DNA from: Pseudomonadota bacterium | GTDB lineage: Bacteria; Pseudomonadota; Alphaproteobacteria; Reyranellales; Reyranellaceae | Length of the DNA: 64,000 bases | NCBI GenBank assembly: GCA_018240745.1 | Contig: JAFEFF010000169.1 | Location: forward strand, 1 to 64,000 | Direction: 5' to 3' | Shown: piece after piece, positions 44,752-51,551 of the stretch | How positions within the stretch are numbered: position 1 is the stretch's first letter | Layout: each line of letters opens with the position of its first letter | Notes under the pieces: model-generated | The model's input: only the letters and a program-made list of their open reading frames with translations | Database searches by the model: none | Told to the model about the DNA's origin: nothing | Position numbers and translations under genes: made by a program

Positions 44752-45681
44752 ATGCAGGCCGTCGCGGCAGATCTTTCCCGCTACGCCGTCTACGGGCTGA
44801 CGGTCGAGAGCGCCTTCCCGCTCGGCACGCTGCCGGCGCCGCACGATGACAGGCCGGCCGCCGTACGCATCCTCGGCGCACCGGCAGGCACATTCGCGGG
44901 CCTCGATGCCGGTGCGTCGCCGGCGACGTGGTACCGGCACGCGCCGCTGGCCGATGGCGGCATCTACTTCGCAGTACCCGATGTGCTGCAGGCGATCGTC
45001 GGCCCCGACGGCCGCACTGCCCGTTGCGCGCCGGCGCCGGAGGGCGACCCGCGCTCGTTCGAAGCCAACCTGCTCAACTTCGTGCTGACGGCCGCCCTCA
45101 CCCTGCAGGGCGAAGAGCCGCTTCATGCCACCGTGGTGGGCGTGGACGGCCGAGCGGTCGGCTTCCTGGGCGACAGCGGCACCGGCAAGTCGACCCTCGC
45201 GGCGTTCCTGCTGGCGCGGGGCGCCGAGCTCGTGACCGACGACATGCTGCGCCTCGTCTACGACGCGGGCGAGCCGATCGCCTGTCGCGGCCCGCCGCGG
45301 CTGAAGCTGTTCGACGAGCAGGCGCGCCTGTTGCTGCCGACGGCCGTCCGCGATGCCGCGTTCAACCCGATGAGCGGCAAGCTGCTGGTCGAAGCGGCTT
45401 CGTCGGGCGAGGCCGGCGTCCGGTTGTCGGCGCTGTTCTGGCTCGGCGAAGCGCCGGCGGGTTCAGCGACGGTCACCGTGCGGCGCGTGCAGGGCGTGGA
45501 AGCCGTCAGGATATTGCTCGCCTCGACCTTGCATCGCGACCACCGTCCGCCGGAGCGGATCGAGCGCCAGCTCCGCTCGGTCGAGCGGCTGGCGAAGGCG
45601 GTGCCGCTGTTCGCGGTCGCGTACCCGCGCCGCCACGATCTCCTGCCCGCGGTCGCCGACGCGGTGCGTCGAAGCGCCTGA
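44752..45681 (+). CDS. HPr-kinase-like lasso-peptide kinase
   Basis: A 309-residue protein (GTG 44746 also possible). Its C-terminal half has the HPr kinase/phosphorylase core: Walker A GDSGTGKSTLAAF at about 140, then ELVTDDMLRL with the Asp pair at about 164, and a substrate-side region RLKLFDEQARLLLPTAV. Such kinases in paeninodin-type lasso clusters phosphorylate a Ser near the precursor C-terminus. No phosphotransferase-system genes are nearby, and the cyclase gene starts two bases after the stop, so the lasso role is favoured over carbon regulation. Confidence 0.85.
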   Translation: MQAVAADLSRYAVYGLTVESAFPLGTLPAPHDDRPAAVRILGAPAGTFAGLDAGASPATWYRHAPLADGGIYFAVPDVLQAIVGPDGRTARCAPAPEGDPRSFEANLLNFVLTAALTLQGEEPLHATVVGVDGRAVGFLGDSGTGKSTLAAFLLARGAELVTDDMLRLVYDAGEPIACRGPPRLKLFDEQARLLLPTAVRDAAFNPMSGKLLVEAASSGEAGVRLSALFWLGEAPAGSATVTVRRVQGVEAVRILLASTLHRDHRPPERIERQLRSVERLAKAVPLFAVAYPRRHDLLPAVADAVRRSA

Positions 45682-45683
45682 TC

Positions 45684-47306
45684 ATGCTCGCCGTCGTCTT
45701 CGATGCCGATGGTCGGCCGACCGGGCTCGACAAGTCGTTGGACGCCTGCCGCATCGCGGGCTCGATCCGCCTCGATGCGCGCGAAGACCTCCTTGCCGCC
45801 CTCGGCCTCGCGGACAAGTCGATCGGCGACGCCATGCTCTGCCTCCATGCGTGGCGCCGCTGGGGCGACGGCTTCGTCGAGCGGCTGGCCGGCGATTTCG
45901 CCTTCGCGCTGTGGGACGAATCGCGGCAACGGTTGCTGCTGGTGCGCGACCAGCTCGGGATCCGTTCGTTGTTCTACGCGCGCATCGGTACCGCCTGGGT
46001 CGTGTCGGATTCGCTCGAGTGGCTGGCGGCGCAGCCGGGACTCGACAAGCGACTCGACGAAACCTGGATCGGAGATTTCCTCGCGAGCGGACACAGCTTC
46101 GACGCCTGGCGCACGGTCTACGCCGCGGTGAAGCGTCTGCCGCCGGGCCATTGCGCGACCCTGAGGCGCGACGGCGAGGCGGTGCGCCGGTACTGGCAAC
46201 TGACCGTGGGCGAGCCGCTCTTCATGCGCGACGGCGAGGCCTATGGCGAGCGCCTGCGCGAGCTGACCAGGGCGGCGATCCGCGATCGCGCGCCGGCGGG
46301 CCGGGTCGGCATCTCGATGAGCGGCGGGCTCGATTCGACGACGCTGGCCGCGCTCTCGGTCGAGGCGCTGGGCGATGCTGCGCGGGTGACGGCGCGCTGC
46401 GCGCACTTCGAGACGCTGATGGCCGACGACGAGCCGCGCTTCGCACGCCTCGCGGCGCAGGCGCTCGGCATTGCGCTGGTCTTCGACAAGGCGGACGCCG
46501 CGTACGATCCCCAGTGGCGCGAGCGCGGCATTCGCACAGCCGAACCAAAGCTCGCCATCGTCAACGCCCACCGCGAGCGAACGCTCGCGCGCAGCATGGC
46601 GGCGGCGGCCGGCGTCTGGTTGTTCGGCGAAGGGCCGGACAATGCGCTTGCCTTCGAGCGCGAGGCCTATCTCGGCTGGCTGCTCCGCACCGGCCGATGG
46701 TCACGGCTGGCCTCGGCCCTCTGGCGCTATGCCGGCCTCAAGCTCGGCGAGCGGGAGCAGCGGCAACCACCGTCTCCCGCACGGCCTGCATCGTCCGGGC
46801 TGCCAGCCGAGCTGCCAGCCTGGCTCCGGCCGGACTTCGTCGAACGGACGGGTTTGCGCGAGCGGCTTCACAGCTTCTACTTCCCGCCGCCGCACGACCA
46901 TCCCTGGCATCCCCGCGCGATCGGCTCGTTCGGCACCCCGGTCTGGCAGTCGTTGCTCGGCAACCTCGAAGCCGACCTGGTGCAGGGGCTGGACTGGCGT
47001 CATCCCTATCTCGATCTGCGTGTGCTGCAGTTCCTGCTGAGCGTGCCCCCGGTGCCGTGGGCGCGCCGCAAGCTCGTGCTGCGCGAGGCCATGCGCGGCC
47101 GGCTGCCGGCGGAGGTGCTCGAGCGACGCAAGACGCCGCTGTCGGGCAATGCGCTTCACCGGGCTTTGTCGGGGGATGATCTGCCACCCCTCGAGTCGTC
47201 GTCACTGGCCCTGTGGATCGATCCGGCCCGGCTGCCCCGGCGGCCACAGGCCGCAGACCTCGATCCGTTGATCGCCGTCCATGCGCTGGACCATTGGCTC
47301 TCGTGA
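45684..47306 (+). CDS. Asparagine-synthetase-like lasso cyclase
   Basis: A 540-residue asparagine synthetase B homologue. Residues 1-190 are the class II amidotransferase-like domain, but the protein begins MLAVVFDADG and lacks the Cys2 needed for glutaminase activity, as expected for lasso cyclases. The ATP-pyrophosphatase loop is SMSGGLDSTTLA at about residue 211. Further landmarks are WLFGEGPDNALAFER and WRHPYLDLRVLQFLLSVPP. It would adenylate the Asp9 side chain of the core and close the ring on residue 1. It is flanked by kinase, leader-binding protein and precursors. Confidence 0.9.
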   Translation: MLAVVFDADGRPTGLDKSLDACRIAGSIRLDAREDLLAALGLADKSIGDAMLCLHAWRRWGDGFVERLAGDFAFALWDESRQRLLLVRDQLGIRSLFYARIGTAWVVSDSLEWLAAQPGLDKRLDETWIGDFLASGHSFDAWRTVYAAVKRLPPGHCATLRRDGEAVRRYWQLTVGEPLFMRDGEAYGERLRELTRAAIRDRAPAGRVGISMSGGLDSTTLAALSVEALGDAARVTARCAHFETLMADDEPRFARLAAQALGIALVFDKADAAYDPQWRERGIRTAEPKLAIVNAHRERTLARSMAAAAGVWLFGEGPDNALAFEREAYLGWLLRTGRWSRLASALWRYAGLKLGEREQRQPPSPARPASSGLPAELPAWLRPDFVERTGLRERLHSFYFPPPHDHPWHPRAIGSFGTPVWQSLLGNLEADLVQGLDWRHPYLDLRVLQFLLSVPPVPWARRKLVLREAMRGRLPAEVLERRKTPLSGNALHRALSGDDLPPLESSSLALWIDPARLPRRPQAADLDPLIAVHALDHWLS

Positions 47307-47317
47307 CTGCATAGTGT

Positions 47318-47614
47318 GTGCGGGTGTCTGAAGTGCTTGAACCGTCGACTGTCTTCCGGAGATCGGCCCGGCAGGTTTCGTGTGACCTGAACGGCGAGGC
47401 TGCGATTCTGCATCTCGACCAGTCGGTCTATTTCGGCCTCAAGGGCGTCGGTGCCCATGTGTGGATGGCGTTGGAGAAACCGCAGTCGTTCGCCGAGCTC
47501 AATCGAGCAGTGTGCAAGGAGTTCGACGTCGATGCGGCGCAGGCCAAGGCGGACCTGATGAAATTTCTTTCTGAGCTGCAAACAGCAGGGCTGGTGGAGA
47601 GGGTCGAGGGATGA
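47318..47614 (+). CDS. PqqD-like RiPP recognition element (lasso B1)
   Basis: A 98-residue protein starting at GTG (another GTG two codons on). It has the PqqD/RRE winged-helix fold: SARQVSCDLNGEAAILHLD, SVYFGLKGVGAHVWMAL, FAELNRAVCKEFDVD, and MKFLSELQTAGLVER. It should bind the Y-x-x-P leader motif of the precursors and present them to the enzymes. Its TGA overlaps the ATG of the first precursor gene (ATGA). No peptidase domain is fused to it. Confidence 0.9.
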   Translation: MRVSEVLEPSTVFRRSARQVSCDLNGEAAILHLDQSVYFGLKGVGAHVWMALEKPQSFAELNRAVCKEFDVDAAQAKADLMKFLSELQTAGLVERVEG

Positions 47615-47763
47615 ATCAGTCGGACTGCGCCGAGGAGGCGAGGAAAACGTACGAGGCGCCCGCTCTCGTCCGCTGGGGCACGCTGCGGGAGATCACACAG
47701 GCTGTCGGCAACAGGGGTGCGTCGGACGGCGGTCACAAAAGAAACAAGCGAACGAGCTACTGA
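47611..47763 (+). CDS. Lasso-peptide precursor 1
   Basis: Fifty residues: a 30-residue leader with the recognition motif Y14-E-A-P17-A-L19-x3-G23 and Thr29 at position -2, then a predicted 20-residue core AVGNRGASDGGHKRNKRTSY (bases 47701-47760). The expected macrolactam is Ala1 to Asp9, giving a 9-residue ring and an 11-residue basic tail. The tail ends Thr-Ser-Tyr, where Ser19 is a candidate phosphorylation site for the operon kinase. ATG overlaps the RRE stop. The cleavage site is inferred from the conserved -2 Thr; a Gly start two residues later would give a 7-residue ring. Confidence 0.88.
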   Translation: MNQSDCAEEARKTYEAPALVRWGTLREITQAVGNRGASDGGHKRNKRTSY

Positions 47764-47811
47764 GCCGGTCCGCCGGTTCTCTTTCTCGCCCTTTCTCTGT
47801 ATCTTCGTCGT

Positions 47812-47997
47812 GTGAAAAACGACGCGAATCCTACACCACCGCGGCCCGCCGAAGACGCGAAGGGTGCAGAAGCCCGGAAGCCCTATGAAGCGCCTGAGCT
47901 CATCCGCTGGGGCACCCTGCATGCGCTCACGCAGTCCGTCGGCTTCAAAGGTGCATCGGACGGCGCCCGGCGGGGACATACCAGAACGTCCTTCTGA
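47812..47997 (+). CDS. Lasso-peptide precursor 2
   Basis: Sixty-one residues from GTG 47812 (no ATG is available). The 41-residue leader ends Y25-E-A-P28-E-L30-x3-G34 with Thr40 at -2. The predicted core is SVGFKGASDGARRGHTRTSF (bases 47935-47994), with Ser1 and Asp9 as ring residues. It shares VG, GASDG and the RTS-aromatic end with precursor 1 but differs in the tail. The leader has a Pro-rich extension of 11 residues. No good ribosome binding site is seen, so it may be translated less than precursor 1. Confidence 0.88.
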   Translation: MKNDANPTPPRPAEDAKGAEARKPYEAPELIRWGTLHALTQSVGFKGASDGARRGHTRTSF

Positions 47998-49105
47998 GCT
48001 GCTGTGCCGCGCGGCGCGGCCTTCAGCGACGACCGGGGGCGTGCGCGACGTCGCAGCATGGAGCAGCGTCACATCCCTGGCGACCGATCATGGATTGCGG
48101 CCGGCGCTGATCGAGTTCCTGTCGGCGGTCGATTGGAAGTCGGTGCCCGACCCGGTGCGGGCCGAGCTGGAGGACTTCCAGCGCTCGCATCTGCTGCGCA
48201 CACTCGAGATCGCGGAGGAGCTCGCCCGCGTCGCACGGACATTTCAATCGCACGGCATTCCGTTCGCCCTGTTCAAGGGCGCGGCGGTGTCGATCCAGCT
48301 CTACGGCCGGCTGGCGGCGCGCGAATACAACGACCTCGACCTGATCGTGCCGGCGGCCGACGTCGCGCGCGCGGAGGCGCTGCTGTCGGCGCGCGGCTAT
48401 CGGCCGGCGTTTGCCGAGCCGCGTTTCCGCCGCTTCTTCCAGGGCCACCAGGGACAGACCGCGTTCCGCCGCGACGGCGGCTCGGTCGATCTCGATCTGC
48501 ATTGGACGTTCAGCGGCGCGTTCCTGCCGTTCCCGCTGCAAGACAGCGAGATCTGGGACCGCCTGACCAGCGTGCCGGTGGCCGGCGTCGACGTGCCGAC
48601 CCTGGCGCCGGCCGACACGGTCCTGCTGCTCGCGGGGCACGGCACCAAGGAAGGCTGGCGCTCGCTGATGTGGCTGCGCGACTTCGCCTTCGCGGTCGAT
48701 CGCTGGCGCGAGCTCGACTGGGCCGACATCCATCGCCGCGCGCATCGTAACGGCTGCGGCGACAGTGTCCTGCTGGCCTGCGCGCTCGCCGAGCAGGTGC
48801 TGGGCACCGCCGTCCCGCCCGCGCTGGCGCGGGCGGTCGCCGGCAGCGAACGCGTTGCCGCGCTCGCCGACGCTCTGGCGGCGCGCTTGCGCGAGGGCAA
48901 TCTCGACAAGCGCCATCTCGACGATCTCGCATTGTGCGACCGCCGCATCGATCGCTGGCGGGCGGGCCTCGCTCTTGCGCTGACGCCGACGCCCGGCGAC
49001 TTCGACGCCCGGCCGTTGCCGCGTGCGCTGTGGCCGGCTTACTACCTGCTGCGCCCGGTGCGGCTCCTTTCGAAGGCCGTGCGAGGGACCTTGCCGCTGC
49101 CTTGA
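47951..49105 (+). CDS. PF14907-type nucleotidyltransferase of lasso cluster
   Basis: About 384 residues from GTG 47951, or 354 from GTG 48041. The upstream start is preferred because ERPSELLCRAAR matches the usual family N-terminus, and it would overlap precursor 2 by 47 bases. The core motif is GIPFALFKGAAVSIQLYG followed by AAREYNDLDLIVP, with the D-L-D metal site of the nucleotidyltransferase fold. SVDLDLHWTFSG gives the third acidic residue. Homologues occur in paeninodin/pseudomycoidin-type lasso clusters next to the kinase and are thought to act on the phosphorylated peptide. Confidence 0.85.
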   Translation: MHRTAPGGDIPERPSELLCRAARPSATTGGVRDVAAWSSVTSLATDHGLRPALIEFLSAVDWKSVPDPVRAELEDFQRSHLLRTLEIAEELARVARTFQSHGIPFALFKGAAVSIQLYGRLAAREYNDLDLIVPAADVARAEALLSARGYRPAFAEPRFRRFFQGHQGQTAFRRDGGSVDLDLHWTFSGAFLPFPLQDSEIWDRLTSVPVAGVDVPTLAPADTVLLLAGHGTKEGWRSLMWLRDFAFAVDRWRELDWADIHRRAHRNGCGDSVLLACALAEQVLGTAVPPALARAVAGSERVAALADALAARLREGNLDKRHLDDLALCDRRIDRWRAGLALALTPTPGDFDARPLPRALWPAYYLLRPVRLLSKAVRGTLPLP

Positions 49106-49109
49106 GCCG

Positions 49110-50237
49110 CTACTCGGCCGCGACGGCGTAGCGGTGATCGGGCAGCGGGAAGGCGCGATCGATGGCCGAGCCGGCGTCGAAGCGCTGCAGCTCCGGCATC
49201 ACGGTCGCGGCGAACAGGCGTACGTTGCGCGCCGCCTCCTCGTGCGGCATGCCGGCATAGGAGAACACGCCGACGAAACCCGAGTTGTTGGTCTGCTCGT
49301 GGATTTTCATGATCTTGGCGTGGACCTGCTCGGGCGTGCCGTAGACCTGCAGGTCGGCAAAGAACTCGATCGCCTTCTGGTCGCCGTAGACCGCGAGCTT
49401 CTCGTTCATCTTGGCGTAGTACTCGTAGCCGCGCTGGTTCTTCATGTGCTCGGCCCCGAACTGGTAGTGGTCGAGCACCGTGCGATAGTAGCCGCCGATG
49501 TAGCGCATCGCCATCTCGCGGGCGCGCTCTTCGCTTTGGTCGATGAACACCCAGCCGGCCGAGATCGGCTGCGGCGCAGCGGTGCCGTTGATCTCGCGAT
49601 AGAGCTGACTGTACTCGCGCAACTCCTTCTCGACCTCGCGCCAGGGCTTCTGCGGGATGATCAGCAGGCCGACGCCGAGCCTGGCCATGATGCGCGCGCT
49701 CTCGGGGCTCACCGCCGCGGCGTAGGTGCGGCCGCGGAAGCTCTTGAAGGGGGCGGGGCGGATCGCGGTCGGCGGCTGCCTGTAGTGCTTGCCGGCATAC
49801 TCCATGACGCCGGTCTCGAGGCCCTTCAGCAGCGCCTCGCCGTATTCGACGAACAGCTCGCGGCTGTCGCCCATGTCGAGGCGGAAGCCGTCGAACTCGA
49901 CCTTGCCCGCACCGCGGCCCAGCCCGAGGATCATGCGGCCGCCCGAGAGCTGGTCGAGCATCGAAATCTGCTCGGCCACCCGCATCGGATCGTGCCACGG
50001 CAGAACGACGACCATCGACCCCAGCTTCAGGTTCCGCGTCCGGCCGGCCATGTAGGACAGGAACTGAACGACGTCGGGACACATCGTGTAGTCGGTGAAA
50101 TGATGCTCGACCGACCAGATCGATTCGAAGCCCAGCGGCTCGGCCATGTCGGCCAATGCGAGCTCGTTGAGGTAGATCTGGCGGTCCGAGACGGCGCGGC
50201 CGGTATTCTGGAAGACGGTCGCCATTCCGACATGCAT
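49110..50237 (-). CDS. LLM-class flavin-dependent oxidoreductase
   Basis: A 375-residue luciferase-like monooxygenase fold. Marks are LALADMAEPLGFESIWSVEHHF, NLKLGSMVVVLPWHDPMRVAEQ, MLDQLSGGRMILGLGRG and ARIMARLGVGLLIIPQ. It uses reduced flavin (FMNH2 or F420-like) on an unknown substrate. It is convergent with the lasso nucleotidyltransferase gene, leaving four bases between stops, so it marks the right edge of the lasso cluster. Confidence 0.9.
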   Translation of the reverse strand: MHVGMATVFQNTGRAVSDRQIYLNELALADMAEPLGFESIWSVEHHFTDYTMCPDVVQFLSYMAGRTRNLKLGSMVVVLPWHDPMRVAEQISMLDQLSGGRMILGLGRGAGKVEFDGFRLDMGDSRELFVEYGEALLKGLETGVMEYAGKHYRQPPTAIRPAPFKSFRGRTYAAAVSPESARIMARLGVGLLIIPQKPWREVEKELREYSQLYREINGTAAPQPISAGWVFIDQSEERAREMAMRYIGGYYRTVLDHYQFGAEHMKNQRGYEYYAKMNEKLAVYGDQKAIEFFADLQVYGTPEQVHAKIMKIHEQTNNSGFVGVFSYAGMPHEEAARNVRLFAATVMPELQRFDAGSAIDRAFPLPDHRYAVAAE

Positions 50238-50344
50238 GGGCTGGTTCCTCGCGCGGTTTGCTGCTTTGTCGTATATGGTAAACGTCCGTTCACACGGTTG
50301 GGAAGAGCGGCCTCTTACTTGAAACGGCCGTAATCGCTGGTCAT

Positions 50345-50977
50345 ATGCGGCCCATGCGCATCCTGCTCGCGGCCTTCGCCACCCTCGTCGCCTTCGTCCT
50401 GACCACCGGCGCCCAGGCCCAGCAGAAGGGGGGCATTGCCGAGGTCGAGACCTACATCAACTCGATCCGCACCCTTCAGGCGCGCTTCGTGCAGAGCAAT
50501 CCCAACGGGAGCAACGTGCAGGGCACCCTGTATGTCAGCCGGCCCGGCAAGATGCGCTTCCAGTACGACCCGCCGTCGCAACTCAAGATCGTCGCCGACG
50601 GCCGACAGGTCACCATGTGGGACCCGGTCAACAAGGACTTCGGACAGTGGCCGATCGGATGGACGGCCGCCTCCTTCCTCGTCAAGGAGCCGTTCAAGCT
50701 GTCGGGTGACATCACGGTCGAGGCGAACCAGCGCACGCCCGATGGCCTGCTGGCGCTCACCCTGGTGCAGACCCGCAAGCCGCAGGAGGGCAAGGTGATC
50801 GTCCGCTTGTCGGAAAACCCAATGCAACTGCGCGGCTGGACGGTGATCGACAACCGCGGCAACAAGGTCGATGTCAGCCTGACCAATGTGCAGACCGGCA
50901 TTCAGCTCGCCGATTCGCTGTTCAAGTACGACGGCCCGGACGCCGGACAGATTTTGCGCGGCGGCAACCGCAACTAG
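50345..50977 (+). CDS. lolA: LolA-like outer-membrane lipoprotein carrier
   Basis: A 210-residue periplasmic protein with signal peptide (RILLAAFATLVAFVLTTGAQAQ). LolA-family features are TYINSIRTLQARFVQSNPNG, GTLYVSRPGKMRFQYDPPS, IVADGRQVTMWDPVNKDFGQ and MQLRGWTVIDNRGNKVDVSL. It would shuttle lipoproteins from LolCDE to the outer membrane. The start at ATG 50345 gives a normal length. Confidence 0.88.
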   Translation: MRPMRILLAAFATLVAFVLTTGAQAQQKGGIAEVETYINSIRTLQARFVQSNPNGSNVQGTLYVSRPGKMRFQYDPPSQLKIVADGRQVTMWDPVNKDFGQWPIGWTAASFLVKEPFKLSGDITVEANQRTPDGLLALTLVQTRKPQEGKVIVRLSENPMQLRGWTVIDNRGNKVDVSLTNVQTGIQLADSLFKYDGPDAGQILRGGNRN

Positions 50978-51013
50978 GGCTTATTCCGGGGACGGAACGA
51001 GCTCCGATTGGCC

Positions 51014-51019
51014 TATAGT
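51014..51019 (+). promoter_or_regulatory. Candidate -10 box of the acetyltransferase gene
   Basis: TATAGT lies six bases before the ATG at 51026 with no Shine-Dalgarno sequence between, the same layout as at 43267 and at hicA. It would give a leaderless mRNA. No clear -35 is visible. Confidence 0.3.
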
Positions 51020-51025
51020 CCGCGC

Positions 51026-51550
51026 ATGAGCGGACTTGTCGTGAGGGCCTCGACCGAGGCCGATGTGGCGCGCTGCGCGGAAATCTACGGTCATCACGTG
51101 CTGCACGGCACGGCGTCGTTCGAAATCGATCCGCCCGACACAGCCGAGATGAAGCGGCGCCGCGCCGCGGTGCTCGATCTCGGCCTGCCGCACCTCGTGG
51201 CCGAGCGCGACGGCCGGGTCATGGGCTACGCCTACGCCGGCAACTGGCGGCCGCGGCCGGCCTACAGATTCTCGGTCGAGGACTCGATCTATATCGACAA
51301 GGATGCGATCGGGCAGGGCGTCGGGAAGGCCCTGTTGCCGGTGCTGATCGCGCAGTGCACGGCGCTCGGCAAGAAGCAGATGGTAGCGGTGATCGGCGAT
51401 TCTGCTTCGACGCCGTCGATCCGACTCCATGCCTCGTGCGGATTCCGCACGGTCGGCACGCTCGAGAATATCGGCTTCAAGTTCGGGCGCTGGCTCGACA
51501 GCGTGCTGATGCAGCGGCCACTGGGCGAGAACGAAGGGGGAGAAGCCTGA
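51026..51550 (+). CDS. GNAT N-acetyltransferase, phosphinothricin-acetyltransferase-like
   Basis: A 174-residue protein. The pattern VRASTEADVARCAEIYGHHV, then GTASFEIDPPDTAEMKRR, then VMGYAYAGNWRPRPAYRF, then ESIYID-like DSIYIDKDAIGQGVGKALL (acetyl-CoA loop) is that of the Pat/Bar/MddA branch of GNATs. These acetylate amino groups of methionine sulfoximine/phosphinothricin-like amino acids. It runs into the acyl-CoA ligase gene one base after its stop. Confidence 0.85.
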   Translation: MSGLVVRASTEADVARCAEIYGHHVLHGTASFEIDPPDTAEMKRRRAAVLDLGLPHLVAERDGRVMGYAYAGNWRPRPAYRFSVEDSIYIDKDAIGQGVGKALLPVLIAQCTALGKKQMVAVIGDSASTPSIRLHASCGFRTVGTLENIGFKFGRWLDSVLMQRPLGENEGGEA

Positions 51551-51551
51551 G

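Noticed and set aside
44752-45681. HprK of the phosphotransferase system
   Set aside because: No ptsH, EI or EIIA genes adjoin it. Its position in the lasso operon and divergent N-terminus fit a lasso kinase better.
44928-45683. Upstream extension of the lasso cyclase frame
   Set aside because: It reads through the kinase gene in another frame with Arg-rich nonsense; the ATG at 45684 follows the kinase stop by two bases and begins the known fold.
47864-47950. Extension of the nucleotidyltransferase to an ATG inside the precursor 2 leader
   Set aside because: Residues encoded there are Ser/Arg/Pro-rich with no family similarity; they are the shifted frame of the precursor leader.
47611-47997. 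Alternative reading of the precursors as PQQ (PqqA) peptides because a PqqD-like gene is adjacent
   Set aside because: No E-x3-Y motif of PqqA is present and no pqqB, C or E is nearby; the leader motif, cyclase and kinase indicate lasso peptides.
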